Of a stretch of DNA of 64,000 nt, positions 37,868 through 48,028 are shown piece after piece. Positions within the stretch are counted from its first letter, which is position 1, and the number at the start of each line of letters is the position of its first letter. This DNA comes from Eggerthellaceae bacterium. Lineage in GTDB: Bacteria; Actinomycetota; Coriobacteriia; Coriobacteriales; Eggerthellaceae. The notes under the pieces were generated by a model, which searched no databases, was not told the DNA's origin, and saw only the letters and a list, made by a program, of their open reading frames with translations. The stretch lies in NCBI GenBank assembly GCA_009782605.1, contig WRIR01000001.1, forward strand, positions 1-64,000, written 5' to 3'. Both the position numbers and the translations under genes were made by a program.

Positions 37868-40217
37868 TTTGGAAGCCTCCTTTGCGGGTGACGATCTCAG
37901 AAGGCGAGCAGTCGTTCTCCTTGGTCACCAGATAGACTTTGCAGATTTGGTTGGCGTAGGGAGCGCCGTAGAGCGTGGGGCCCGTGACGCCCTGGACGGT
38001 CAGGTTGTTGATGTTCGAGTCGAACACGCCGAAGATATCGGGCTCGGCGCCCTCGCGCTCGGGGAACCACCAGCCATGCTCGGACCTGACGACCTTCGGA
38101 TGGAGCGTCGGGTTGAAGCGGATGCGTTGCTTGCACTTGCCGCGCATGTTCTCGACCCAGGCCCAGTCGCCCTCGACGATGCCAAGGGCTGCCGCCGTGT
38201 CGGGATGCATGTCGGTCAGGGGGTCGGGGTGCGACTCGCGCAGGCGGGGGACCTGGCGTTCCTCGCTGTGGAAGTATTCCCACGTCCGGGCACCCGTCGT
38301 CAGGACCAAGGGGTATTCCTCGGACAGCTCCGGCGTGGAAACAGGGCTCTCTGGCGGCTCCTCGTAGTAGGGCAGCGGGTCGAAGCCCCATGCCTCGAAG
38401 AGCGTGAGATAGAGCTCGCACTTGCCGGAGTTCGTGTTGAAGCCGGGCTGCCCGTCGTCGCGCAGCAGGCCCTTCTCGTACTTGCGGTAGGCCCAGTCCT
38501 CCGGCCAGTCGATGACTTTCTCCACCAGTTCGGGGAAGGTCTGGTCGGTCTTTGCCGGCCAACCCGCATGGAAGCGGTTGCCGCTTTGGACCCACCAGGT
38601 CATCAGTTCGACGTCGTCTTTCCAGGGGAAGAGCCGCGGGTTCAGGCGCTTGCCGATGTCGAGGATTATCTGCTCGTCGGACTTCGCCTCGTGGTATTCA
38701 CTGACCTTGACGATGGAGCGCAGCGGCCACCACCACACGCGCCCGCTGTTGCGCTCGCAGCTCATGGCGCAGGGCAGCACGAGGTCGGCGCACGCGATTG
38801 CCGTGGGCGTCATGAAGGCGTCCACCACCACGTTGAAGGGCACGCTGCGCATGGCGTTGTAGACGCGCGGCGCGTCGGCGGCCATGTTCGCTATCGGGTT
38901 GGTCGACTGGATGAAGAGCATCTTGATCGGGTAGGGCTTGCCGGTCTCTATCGCCTGCAAGACGGTGTCGCCGTTGGCGGTCGGATCGAAGCCGAGCGCG
39001 TGCAAAGGCGAGGTCTCCACGCCCAGCATCTTCTGCAGCATCTCGTCGGGGACGTTCCACAGGCCGCAGCCGTAGGAGTCGGATATGTCGTAGGCGCAGC
39101 GCGGGATCATGCAGCCGCCGGGCACGTCGAGGTCGCCGCAGATGGCCCCCAAGGAGAGCAGCGCATGGGCCAACGGGATGCCGCAGACCGTCTGGTCGAC
39201 CTTGAGCCCCCACTGGATGGAGGCCGGCATGGCCTTGGCGAAGGCGCGGGCGGCGGCGCGGATGTCCTCTGCGTCTATCCAGGCTATCTCGGCGGCCCGT
39301 TCCGGCGTGTACTCCTGCACACGCTCCTTGAGCTCGTCGAAGCCGTAGCACCAGTTCTCAACGAAGTCATGGTCGTAGAGGTCCTCGTTGATGATGACGT
39401 TGAGCATCGCGATGATGACTGCGGCGTCGGTGCCGGGGCGCACGCGCAGCCAGTGGTCGGCCTTCGAGGCGAGCCAGGTGCAGGAGGGGTCGATGACTAT
39501 CAGCTTGGTGCCCTCCTTCATCAAATCGACGACCCAGTGGCCGAAGAATCCGTCGCCGTTGCTGATAAGCGGGTTGTTGCCGACTATCAGCATGTATTCG
39601 GGAAGCACGTACTCGGGGTCCTGGTAGCGGCGCTCAAGGTGCTGGGAACAGTCCGCCACCATGAAGTCGCCCATGAAGCAGTGGCCGATGGTGGTACGCG
39701 GCAGGTAGCAGGCGTCGCCCGACAGGAAGCCCAGCACGAAGTTCGGGCTGCCGAAGGCCGAGTAGCTGAGGTAGGGGGTCTGCCAGCAGATGTTGCGGCC
39801 GGTCCCCTGCATCGACACGATGCATTCCGGGCCGAACTCCTCCTGAATCTGGCGGACGTTCTTCTCGATCTCGTCGTAGGCCTCGTCCCACGTGATGCGC
39901 TCCCAGTCGTTACCGCCGCGCTCGCCGACGCGCCGCAGGGGGTACTTCAGGCGCTCGGGGTGGTTCACTATCTCGACCATGTCGATGCAGCGCATGCACA
40001 GGCGTCCCTGGTTGTAGGGACTTAAAGGGTCGCCCTCGATCTTCTCGACCTTGCCGTCCTTCGTGTAGTACAGCACCGAGCAGCCGTTGTGGCAACCGGG
40101 CGCCGTCCATTGGTTCGTGCGCGTTACGGTGTACTCGCCTTCCTGCCACTGCCAGTCCGTCTTGTACACACTTTTGTTCACGCCTTCTAGTTCGTCTCTC
40201 ATCATAGCTAGGTTCAA
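37857..40217 (-). CDS. Molybdopterin oxidoreductase without Tat leader; transhydroxylase/catechol-dehydroxylase-like candidate
   Basis: CHNGCSVLYYTKDGKVEKIEGDPLSPYNQGRLCMRC; SEHGWWFPEREG; overlaps 4Fe-4S partner gene. Confidence 0.88.
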   Translation of the reverse strand: MNLAMMRDELEGVNKSVYKTDWQWQEGEYTVTRTNQWTAPGCHNGCSVLYYTKDGKVEKIEGDPLSPYNQGRLCMRCIDMVEIVNHPERLKYPLRRVGERGGNDWERITWDEAYDEIEKNVRQIQEEFGPECIVSMQGTGRNICWQTPYLSYSAFGSPNFVLGFLSGDACYLPRTTIGHCFMGDFMVADCSQHLERRYQDPEYVLPEYMLIVGNNPLISNGDGFFGHWVVDLMKEGTKLIVIDPSCTWLASKADHWLRVRPGTDAAVIIAMLNVIINEDLYDHDFVENWCYGFDELKERVQEYTPERAAEIAWIDAEDIRAAARAFAKAMPASIQWGLKVDQTVCGIPLAHALLSLGAICGDLDVPGGCMIPRCAYDISDSYGCGLWNVPDEMLQKMLGVETSPLHALGFDPTANGDTVLQAIETGKPYPIKMLFIQSTNPIANMAADAPRVYNAMRSVPFNVVVDAFMTPTAIACADLVLPCAMSCERNSGRVWWWPLRSIVKVSEYHEAKSDEQIILDIGKRLNPRLFPWKDDVELMTWWVQSGNRFHAGWPAKTDQTFPELVEKVIDWPEDWAYRKYEKGLLRDDGQPGFNTNSGKCELYLTLFEAWGFDPLPYYEEPPESPVSTPELSEEYPLVLTTGARTWEYFHSEERQVPRLRESHPDPLTDMHPDTAAALGIVEGDWAWVENMRGKCKQRIRFNPTLHPKVVRSEHGWWFPEREGAEPDIFGVFDSNINNLTVQGVTGPTLYGAPYANQICKVYLVTKENDCSPSEIVTRKGGFQNVK

Positions 40218-40250
40218 CCTCCTTATCAGGTTCTCACTCGCGAAACCGGC

Positions 40251-40427
40251 TCACACTTCCCCGTCTTTCAAGAAGGTTCTGGGTTTCGTCCAATCGCGGC
40301 CTTCGGTGTCGAGCACCTGCTCGCCGAACGCCTTCTCGTTCTTCTCCGGGTCGAGCATGTGCTCGGCCTTCCGCTTCTTCTGGGTCTCGGCATCCTTGCC
40401 GGGATTGACCTTCTTCTCGTCGCTCAT
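40251..40427 (-). CDS. 58-aa hydrophilic protein upstream of molybdoenzyme
   Basis: MSDEKKVNPGKDAETQKKRKAEHMLDPEKNEKAFGEQVLDTEGRDWTKPRTFLKDGEV; GGAGG upstream. Confidence 0.65.
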   Translation of the reverse strand: MSDEKKVNPGKDAETQKKRKAEHMLDPEKNEKAFGEQVLDTEGRDWTKPRTFLKDGEV

Positions 40428-40811
40428 CGCTTCCTCCTTCCTTTTATCGAGCTGCCAGCCACATGCGGCGCGGCCTCCTTGGGGCACATGCCGCCTCTAT
40501 TTATAGAGATGCAAGAAGCGTGCCAACCACAGTTCCTCCACATACACGGGGGGAAGGGGTGGAAAGAGGGCTGTTGGGGGCAGTTCGGGGACGGTCGGGG
40601 GGATGGGGAGGGTCGTTTTGAGAGGGCGCTGTCTCAAAATGAGACGGAGGCGTGCGGGAAGGCGCACGGGGCGAAGGCGGAAGGGGCCGCAGGGGGCGTC
40701 CCTTCCTGTCCTGCGGCTTCGGCGGGCGGGCGCGCCTAGGGGCGCGGGCGGCTCTCACGGGCTCAGCGTCCGGTGCCCTGGGCTCAGTGAGCCGGGGCTC
40801 GGGGCTCGGGC

Positions 40812-41354
40812 TCAGTGGGCCAGGGCCTTGCCTTTCGCGCATATCTCGTGTATCTCGTCGTACTTCGCCTCTATGAGCGGGGACACCTCTGCGGTGCGCT
40901 TCCCCACCAGGAGCTTGAAGAGGCTGTAGGGAACCGCCCAGCCGATGAGGCCGGGAATGCCAAGGAGGGCGCACAGGAGCACCAGCGGCGGCTCGTTCGT
41001 CACGGCGAAGACGGAGCCTGCCAAGAACGCGGTGCCGCCCAGGCCGATGGCGAGCGAGACGGCGGTCGCCCTCTGCGTCTTCGAGTGCTCAAGGGCTGCG
41101 ATCTCGTCCATGCAGGCCTCGAAGTGCTGCTGCAGCCGGGTCAGTTCCGCCTTGTTGAGGATCTTCCGGTCGCGTTTCAGCTTCAAGACAACTGTGCCGC
41201 CAAGCGGCCGTTCCTGCACCGCGCCGTCCGGCATCCAGCCGAAGTTCTCGTAGGCGTCCAGGTACAAGGACGCCTTGCCGCCCTCGACGGCCGCGGTCTT
41301 GTAGTCGTACCCGATATAGTCCTTGCCGCCTCGTGTTATCTCGTGTGGGCTCAT
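40812..41354 (-). CDS. Membrane protein of unknown function
   Basis: 180 aa with TM pair; stop-start overlap with histidine kinase gene. Confidence 0.75.
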   Translation of the reverse strand: MSPHEITRGGKDYIGYDYKTAAVEGGKASLYLDAYENFGWMPDGAVQERPLGGTVVLKLKRDRKILNKAELTRLQQHFEACMDEIAALEHSKTQRATAVSLAIGLGGTAFLAGSVFAVTNEPPLVLLCALLGIPGLIGWAVPYSLFKLLVGKRTAEVSPLIEAKYDEIHEICAKGKALAH

Positions 41355-42475
41355 GCCTTGCCGCTCCCCTCGGTATCGTCGGTCTCGTCGTATTCGATGG
41401 GCAGGCGGACGGTGAACTCGGAGCCCTGCCCGACGGTGCTTTTCGTGGTTATCGTGCCGCCGGACAGCTGGAGCACCCGCAGTACCAGCGCGAGGCCCAG
41501 CCCGTTGCCTTCGACGGCATGCGAGGTGTCGCCCTGGTAGAACTTGTCGAAGATGTGCTTGAGGGCCTGCTCGCCCATGCCGCAGCCGGTGTCTGTGACC
41601 GAGACGACGGCCTCGTTCCCGTCTGTCCGCTGCACGAGGCTCACGGTGCCGCCCCGGTCGGTGAACTTTATCGCGTTGGACAGCAGGTTGTTCCAGACGA
41701 GCTCCAGGAGGCTCTCGTCGGCCACAACCGTTGCGCAGTCCTCCAGGTCGGCCTCGAACCCTATCCCCTTTTCCTCCCACATGCCCTCGAACTGCAGGGC
41801 GCACCCGCTCAGCTGGGCGCAAAGGTCGTAGCGCTTCGGGGTCGGCTGTATCTTCTGCTGCTCAAGCCTGCCGAGCTTCAATATGTCCGTGACAAGCCCC
41901 GACAGCTTCTTGGCAGACTGGATGATGGCGGCGGCGTACTCCTTGCGCTGGGCGTCTGCGACCTTGTCCCTTTGCAGCAGCTCGGCATAGTTCTGGACGG
42001 CCGCGAGGGGGGTTTTCAGCTCGTGTGAGACGTTGGAGCAGAAGTCCGTCTTCAGCGTCTCGATGCTGCCGAGCTCCGCGACCATCGTGTTGAAGTCGCC
42101 GATCATCATGTCGAGGTAGTCCGCCTTGTCGGCGGTGTGCAGGGGCCTGACGTAGACGGAGAAGTCGCCGCCCGCGACATCCTTGGTCGCCTGCGCCAGC
42201 CGCTGCATGGGCTGGTCGTAGGTCTTCTTTATCTGCCAGCGGGTGAACAGGGTGAAGGCCGCCGAGACTAACACCCAATAGCCCACGATGACCGCCACGG
42301 AGCGCGCGGAGACGGCCGCGTAGTCGATGTGGGCGCCCAGGATGTAGTTCTGCATCGTTGTCAGGGCGGCCAGCGCGCAGAAGGACAGGACGAAGATGAG
42401 CACGGGGAAGTGCCGCGCCCGTCCCCGGACTTTGGCGGGCCGGCGCCTTGCCTGTTTCCTTGTGCGTTCCCTCAT
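41351..42475 (-). CDS. Sensor histidine kinase
   Basis: FCSNVSHELKTPLAAVQNYAELL; NNLLSNAIKFTDRGG; DTGCGMGEQALKHIFDKFYQGD. Confidence 0.95.
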   Translation of the reverse strand: MRERTRKQARRRPAKVRGRARHFPVLIFVLSFCALAALTTMQNYILGAHIDYAAVSARSVAVIVGYWVLVSAAFTLFTRWQIKKTYDQPMQRLAQATKDVAGGDFSVYVRPLHTADKADYLDMMIGDFNTMVAELGSIETLKTDFCSNVSHELKTPLAAVQNYAELLQRDKVADAQRKEYAAAIIQSAKKLSGLVTDILKLGRLEQQKIQPTPKRYDLCAQLSGCALQFEGMWEEKGIGFEADLEDCATVVADESLLELVWNNLLSNAIKFTDRGGTVSLVQRTDGNEAVVSVTDTGCGMGEQALKHIFDKFYQGDTSHAVEGNGLGLALVLRVLQLSGGTITTKSTVGQGSEFTVRLPIEYDETDDTEGSGKA

Positions 42476-43143
42476 CCGAGCACCGCCTTGTACCCGAGCC
42501 CGCGCACCGTGACTATCTTGAAGCCCGTGCAGGCCGAGAACTTGTCCCGTATCTTCGTCACATAGACATCGACCGCCCTCAGCGTCGTCTCGGAGTCGAT
42601 CCCCCAGAACTCGTCCATCAGCTGCGAGCGCGAGAAGGTCTTGTTGGGGTAGGACAGGAGCTTGTACATGATATTGAACTCGCGCGTGGTCACGGGGATT
42701 TCCTCGCCGCCCACCACCGCGGTCATGGCGTCGGCGTCCAGCTCAAGGTCGCCGGCCTTTATCTTCCGCTCCGTCTCGATGTTCGCGCGGCGCAGGAGCG
42801 CCCTGACCCGGAGAAGCAGCTCGTCGAGCTCAAGAGGCTTGACCATGTAGTCGTCGATGCCGAGGCGGAAGCCCCGCTGCTTGGAGGGCAGGTCGTCCTT
42901 CGCCGACATGAACAATATGGGGATGTATTTGTTCGTCTGACGCACGGTCTCGGCGAACTCGAAGCCGTCGATCTCCGGCATCATGATGTCCGAGACGATC
43001 AGGTCGTACATGTTGTTGTACATCAGGTCATAGGCGTCCGCTGCCCGCAGACACCCCTTCGCTGCAAAGCCGCTGTCGTTCAGGTAAGTACAGACAAGCT
43101 GGTTCAGCTTAGGGTCGTCCTCCACCACAAGTATGTTAATCAT
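42472..43143 (-). CDS. OmpR-family response regulator
   Basis: ILVVEDDPKLNQLVCTYLNDSGF; DLIVSDIMMPEIDGFE; winged-helix C-terminus. Confidence 0.95.
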   Translation of the reverse strand: MINILVVEDDPKLNQLVCTYLNDSGFAAKGCLRAADAYDLMYNNMYDLIVSDIMMPEIDGFEFAETVRQTNKYIPILFMSAKDDLPSKQRGFRLGIDDYMVKPLELDELLLRVRALLRRANIETERKIKAGDLELDADAMTAVVGGEEIPVTTREFNIMYKLLSYPNKTFSRSQLMDEFWGIDSETTLRAVDVYVTKIRDKFSACTGFKIVTVRGLGYKAVLG

Positions 43144-43415
43144 GAACGCAGCTCCCTCCGTCACTGTTACGCCATAAATATATCGCGTAATTGTTTGTGC
43201 TGTGTTTGGGAATTGTTTGAGGAATGTTAATGTGAAGGGCGCTCGGGGCTCGGGGCTTCGAATTGCTTAAAGCCGATGCGCCCCGAGCGTACATGGGAAG
43301 CAGGGGAAACGGCAAGCCTCCCCTACTCCCTTCACGTTGGACGCTTCGGCGATCGGCCTCGGCGGTCAAGGTCAGCAATCGATCTCGGCGATCGGCTTCG
43401 GCTATCGGCGGGCTC

Positions 43416-45092
43416 TTACTTTCCCAGGTATTCCGCAGCGCTCTTTGCAGCGATCCTGCCTGAGTTCAACGCCCAGGATGCCATCGAGCCAGTTGCGACG
43501 TTCACGTCATAGGTGTCGCCCATGAGGCCGCCCGCATCGTTCCCGCCAGCGTAGAGCCCTGGAATGGGCCTGCGGCCGACCGCCATGCATTCCATCTTGT
43601 CACTTATGTTCAACCCGCTGCAGGTGCCGAAAACACCGACCTGGCACTCAAGGGCATAGTAGGGCCCGGTGGCCATTGGCCGCAAATGCCTTGGATCCTT
43701 TCCGAAATCCTCATCCTTGCCCTTTCCGCATAGCTCGTTGTAGCGGTCAAGTGTCGCTTTCAACTTCACCGGGTCAAGGTCGGCTTGTGCTGCCAGGTCT
43801 TCGATGCTGTCGGCGATGTATACGGAATCGTAATCGTCCTTAATGTTCCCGAGGTCCGCTCGAATGGTGTCCATCGGGGTCTCTTCGGCAATAAAGGTGA
43901 ATACGGGGACATAGGGGCCCGTGCCCTCAAAATACTTGAGGTCGTCTTCGGTGAAGATATTCAAAAGCCTTTCTTGCGACCTCACTGCGTTGCCGGCATA
44001 TGCAAAGCTCTCAAGGAAGACATCCTCCCTTACTATGCGGTCGCAATCCTGGTTCAGCCATAAAGTAGGCTGGTTGGACAGGCAAAAGATGTAGGAACCC
44101 CACGATGTGCCCCGTACGACAGGGCCGCTGAAAAGCACTGTCCCTTGGTAGTCCCAGAGGGTGGCTCCTGCGTCGACCCCCATCTTGAGGCCGTCTCCCT
44201 CACGCCCCGGCACGCCGAGGTCATGCGGCTGCAAGACGCTCTTTGTAAGCTCTTTGAGCATTTCTTCGTTTTGCCCGTAACCGCCTGTTGCTATGATTGC
44301 AACCGGGGCCTCGATCTTGACAATAGTCCCATCTTTCTTCTCAATGATCACGCCGCTGACCTTGCCATTGTCGAGTACCAGCTTGCGGGCTGTGGTATCC
44401 AGCATGATTGTCGTGCCCAATTCCTCGGTCTTGGCGCCAAGCGTTTCTATGAAGAGCTTTCCGGGGGTTCCCTTCCATTCGTCGCCATGCTGATAGACGT
44501 GGAAGCAGGGGTAGCCGGTGCCTATCGTTGCAACAGTGGTGATTTTTGCGCCGAAGTCCTCGGCCCACTTTACCGTTTCGGCAGTCTGGCTGAAAAAAGC
44601 CTCGTACAAAGAATGGGCTGGCAAGAAGTGGTGGAACTGCATGCAGTCTTCGATCACCTCAGACATAGTGAAGTCTATCCCCATAGCCTGCTGAAGATGA
44701 GAGCCTACGGCAAACATCCCTTCCGTGCAAACCCAGGCTCCACCAAGGGTGCCCCCTCTTTCAACAAGGATCGTGTCCAACCCCAACTGGCTTGCTTGCA
44801 GGCTTGCGGCAATGCCCGTACCGCCTCCGCCGATAACAACCACCTCGGCAGTGATGGTTTCCGTTGGCTCCCCCACCGGCTCAAGCGCCCATATGCTGCT
44901 TGTTGGCGCCTCTTGCCCCGAAACCGCCCCCTTCGGCGCCTCCGGACCACTCGATGCACCTGAGCCGTCCGAACCCGGTGAGCAGGCGTTAAGCCCGAGC
45001 ACTCCGGCTGTCAGCGCGGCTGCGGTACCGCCTTTGACAAAGCTTCTTCTTGAGAGCACATGATTGTCCTGTGGTAGTTTTCTGTAAGTCAT
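43416..45092 (-). CDS. Tat-exported FAD-dependent reductase with lipobox
   Basis: LSRRSFVKGGTAAALTAGVLGLNAC; EVVVIGGGGTGIAASLQASQLGLDTILVERG. Confidence 0.9.
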   Translation of the reverse strand: MTYRKLPQDNHVLSRRSFVKGGTAAALTAGVLGLNACSPGSDGSGASSGPEAPKGAVSGQEAPTSSIWALEPVGEPTETITAEVVVIGGGGTGIAASLQASQLGLDTILVERGGTLGGAWVCTEGMFAVGSHLQQAMGIDFTMSEVIEDCMQFHHFLPAHSLYEAFFSQTAETVKWAEDFGAKITTVATIGTGYPCFHVYQHGDEWKGTPGKLFIETLGAKTEELGTTIMLDTTARKLVLDNGKVSGVIIEKKDGTIVKIEAPVAIIATGGYGQNEEMLKELTKSVLQPHDLGVPGREGDGLKMGVDAGATLWDYQGTVLFSGPVVRGTSWGSYIFCLSNQPTLWLNQDCDRIVREDVFLESFAYAGNAVRSQERLLNIFTEDDLKYFEGTGPYVPVFTFIAEETPMDTIRADLGNIKDDYDSVYIADSIEDLAAQADLDPVKLKATLDRYNELCGKGKDEDFGKDPRHLRPMATGPYYALECQVGVFGTCSGLNISDKMECMAVGRRPIPGLYAGGNDAGGLMGDTYDVNVATGSMASWALNSGRIAAKSAAEYLGK

Positions 45093-45417
45093 TTTCCGAC
45101 CCTCCCTATCCTTGGTTCCCTCCGTGTTTGCGATGTCCAAACAACACCGCATGCCCATGATTAACCGCGAGGACTCAAACATCAAGGGGCGGCGACTAAA
45201 CTAGTTGTATGTTTTGATGAACTGTTGGTTTACAGGTTCCCTTGCCCCCGTTGGCTTTGCGTCTGATATCATGGCAGGGTAAGGCTTTTGCTTTTCGTAA
45301 GAGGGATTTGTCGAAACAGAACCAAAGGCCGTTGCGCCGGTTGGCTGGCCTGCAAAGATTACTGGGCGGTTCGTGCCTCGTCTGCGCGTTCGAGCCTCAA
45401 GGACCTTGGTGATAGAT

Positions 45418-46338
45418 ATGCTCACTGAACACCTGCGGTACTTTTCCATAACCTATAAGACCAGAAGTTTTTCTCGGGCAGCAAAGTTGGTGCCCATGAC
45501 CCTCCAGGGTCTTATCAAGGCGATCAAGTCGCTCGAACAACAATATGACGTCCCCCTTTTTATTGCCGATGAAAACGGGGTCTTGGTGCCCACCAACTAT
45601 GCCGATGAACTCTATGGCTTTGCCGAAAAGTGGGATCAGAACAGCATTGCCCTCGAAGAGTCGTTCAACCGCATCCGTTCGCTCGAAAACCACATGATCC
45701 GCCTTGGCTCATGCTTGGGGATCATGGGAAACCTTGGGTCTCCTTTCCTTGAAGGCTTCAAGCGCCTCAACCCAGATATTGCCATCCAATATGGGGAGCA
45801 CAGTGATTTCAGCTGTGACAAGGGCCTGCTTTTAGGCTCATACGAACTGGCCCTTACCATGGCGCCTTTCGATCAGAGCTTTATCACCATGGAAATGTTC
45901 TCGGATAACTTCATCTTTTGGATCAACAAGAAAAACCCGTTGAGCATGAAGACGGAAGGGCTTCATCTTGAGGACCTTAGAAATCAGAACATAGCCATCC
46001 CCGGCGAGGGCTACAAATGCTACGACACCTTCATAATGAGGGGGAATTGCGAGGGGATTAATTTTGGGCGCATCTTTCAAACCGCCGAAATGTTTCAGAT
46101 TTTCGGATATGCCCTCTATGACCACGGCATCGGAATGGGTATCGAGTCCTTGACGGATCTCGAGGTCTTCCAAAAAGAGGAAGTGGTGGCCATTCCATAC
46201 CTTGATGCGAAATGGAGGTACGGCCTCTCGCATTTGTCAGCACACACCCTGACCAGCATCGAGCAGCGTTTCTGCGAATACTGCCTGGACTTCTCGAAAC
46301 GCTCACAAGGCAGCGGCATAAAACCCTGCCTTCCTTGA
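45418..46338 (+). CDS. LysR-family transcriptional regulator
   Basis: LRYFSITYKTRSFSRAAKLVPMTLQGLIKAIKSLEQQYDVPLF. Confidence 0.87.
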   Translation: MLTEHLRYFSITYKTRSFSRAAKLVPMTLQGLIKAIKSLEQQYDVPLFIADENGVLVPTNYADELYGFAEKWDQNSIALEESFNRIRSLENHMIRLGSCLGIMGNLGSPFLEGFKRLNPDIAIQYGEHSDFSCDKGLLLGSYELALTMAPFDQSFITMEMFSDNFIFWINKKNPLSMKTEGLHLEDLRNQNIAIPGEGYKCYDTFIMRGNCEGINFGRIFQTAEMFQIFGYALYDHGIGMGIESLTDLEVFQKEEVVAIPYLDAKWRYGLSHLSAHTLTSIEQRFCEYCLDFSKRSQGSGIKPCLP

Positions 46339-46397
46339 TGTCGACCAGGCAATTGATGGCGTATTCCCGCCATAGCTGCGCCCTTGTCCAGCTACGC

Positions 46398-46455
46398 GGT
46401 TGATTGCCATTGGAACCCCCTCATCAGGGGGGTGCGGATGCCTTGGCAATCAACC
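46398..46455. terminator. Nested foldback between convergent genes, probable bidirectional terminator
   Basis: GGTTGATTGCCA / TGGCAATCAACC 12-bp outer arms with inner CCCCCT/AGGGGG. Confidence 0.65.
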
Positions 46456-46462
46456 TGTCAGT

Positions 46463-46921
46463 CTACGCCGTCGCAGGTTCTTTGCGGGGGCGTCCGGCTC
46501 TTTGTGTGGAGGCCATGCGAGGCTCTATGGATGCCCTGTCCACCCAGGTTTCCGTTGCTGACTTGTTGGCGGTCAACTGACCGCTCCGTATCATTTGCGA
46601 GACCCGCCCACGGCTCACTCCCAGCATCCTCGCGGCTTCTGAGGGGGACACCGCATCAATGATGTAGCTTGTGTCGGTTTCAAACGACACGGCTACCACC
46701 ATTCCGCCCTTGGGTGCCTCATGCCCGAATTTTGGCGTCGGGATAGCTTCGCCGTACTTCAGCAGCGAGGCAACGTAGGTTATAAGGGCGTCGGATGCCA
46801 TATTAAGAGCATCCTCTACCGTGTCGCCTTGTGAGAAGCATCCTTCCAAGTCGGGGACGCTCACGCAGTAGCCGCCTTCTTCATCGGGCGTTAATTCGAC
46901 TTCATACAGGTATCTTGCCAT
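46463..46921 (-). CDS. HicB-like antitoxin with C-terminal DNA-binding domain
   Basis: YEVELTPDEEGGYCVSVPDLEGCFSQGDTVEDALNMASDAL; SPSEAARMLGVSRGRVSQMIRSGQL. Confidence 0.82.
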   Translation of the reverse strand: MARYLYEVELTPDEEGGYCVSVPDLEGCFSQGDTVEDALNMASDALITYVASLLKYGEAIPTPKFGHEAPKGGMVVAVSFETDTSYIIDAVSPSEAARMLGVSRGRVSQMIRSGQLTANKSATETWVDRASIEPRMASTQRAGRPRKEPATA

Positions 46922-47243
46922 TGGTGTTCCTCCTTTATCGCCAAGCAAGCGCCGGGGGATTACCTCCACCCAGCCTTCCTTGCCAGGTCCTCATAAGTTC
47001 CTTTGAATCACCCGAGCAAGAAGAAATACTCAGACTTTAGAATACGCTGTCTAGGAATCAAAAACAAACTTTCTTGGAACTGCTTCGGACCCTGTAGCCT
47101 AGGAGGTTTCGAGGAAGGCCCCGAACCCTGGGAGGCTCTGAGAGTTCGCCAAGAAAGACAAGGCCCCGTGATTCATCGAACTATGCTAATATGTCATTAC
47201 TCAAATGTGGTAGCTGCCAACTTGGAGGAAGGGGGTAGCCGCA

Positions 47244-47954
47244 ATGAGTAGAACGCGCATGCTTCATTGCTCGATATCCGATTATTGTCAAATCTACGCC
47301 TTGCTTTTGCAGGCTCCAACAAAACGCTTAATTGAAGCCATGGTCACGGGTGATTTCTTCGACGACTTTGAAAGCGTGCTCCATGAGCTTGGTGCTGATC
47401 TAGTCGTCAACGAGAATGACCTGGCATTTTTAAGATCTCACTGCTCGCAATGCAGTGTTGAAGACCTTTTACATGAGCTCCGAAGAGAGTATACACGCCT
47501 CTTTATTAAGACCTCGAAGGAACCTGTGGTGGGCATCTGGGAAGCATTGTTCAAATGGGATGCCGATCAAAGCGGGAACGCCGATCAAAACGCCCCGCAG
47601 CCTCTCTTGTTCATCAATGATGACGCGATGAAGCTCATGGATACCTACAAAATGATCGGGCTTGCACGCTCGTCAGACTTCAACAATTCTGAGGATCACT
47701 TTGCTTTCCAATTCATCTTCCTCTCGAAGATCCATCTCATATTGAGCTTGGCCGAGGATGAGTATTCCTCCATTGACGAACTGCTGCAGGATTATATGGA
47801 GACACGCTTCAAAGGATGGGGACCGGCGTTTTTTCTCCTGTGTGAGCAAAAGACAGAGGTAGAAGCCTATCGGGTCTTTTGGAGGATAGGACGAACCGTG
47901 TCAGAACTATTGTTGCGCTTGGCATTAGGAGACAAAGAAAGGAGCATGGAGTAA
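47244..47954 (+). CDS. TorD/DmsD-like molybdoenzyme chaperone
   Basis: ELRREYTRLFIKTSKEPVVGIWEAL layout; upstream of DmsA-like gene. Confidence 0.78.
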   Translation: MSRTRMLHCSISDYCQIYALLLQAPTKRLIEAMVTGDFFDDFESVLHELGADLVVNENDLAFLRSHCSQCSVEDLLHELRREYTRLFIKTSKEPVVGIWEALFKWDADQSGNADQNAPQPLLFINDDAMKLMDTYKMIGLARSSDFNNSEDHFAFQFIFLSKIHLILSLAEDEYSSIDELLQDYMETRFKGWGPAFFLLCEQKTEVEAYRVFWRIGRTVSELLLRLALGDKERSME

Positions 47955-48028
47955 GCACGAGGACACAACAAGGGAAGGCAATGGCCTGCGATTGGCAATG
48001 CGCAGGCGGAAGGAGGAGAGGTTGGTCT

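Noticed and set aside
37869-40025. 718-aa ORF antisense to molybdoenzyme
   Set aside because: Antisense artefact of codon bias
43240-43415. Short tcggcgatcggc repeats after the flavoprotein gene
   Set aside because: Simple low-complexity intergenic repeats; no further structure seen
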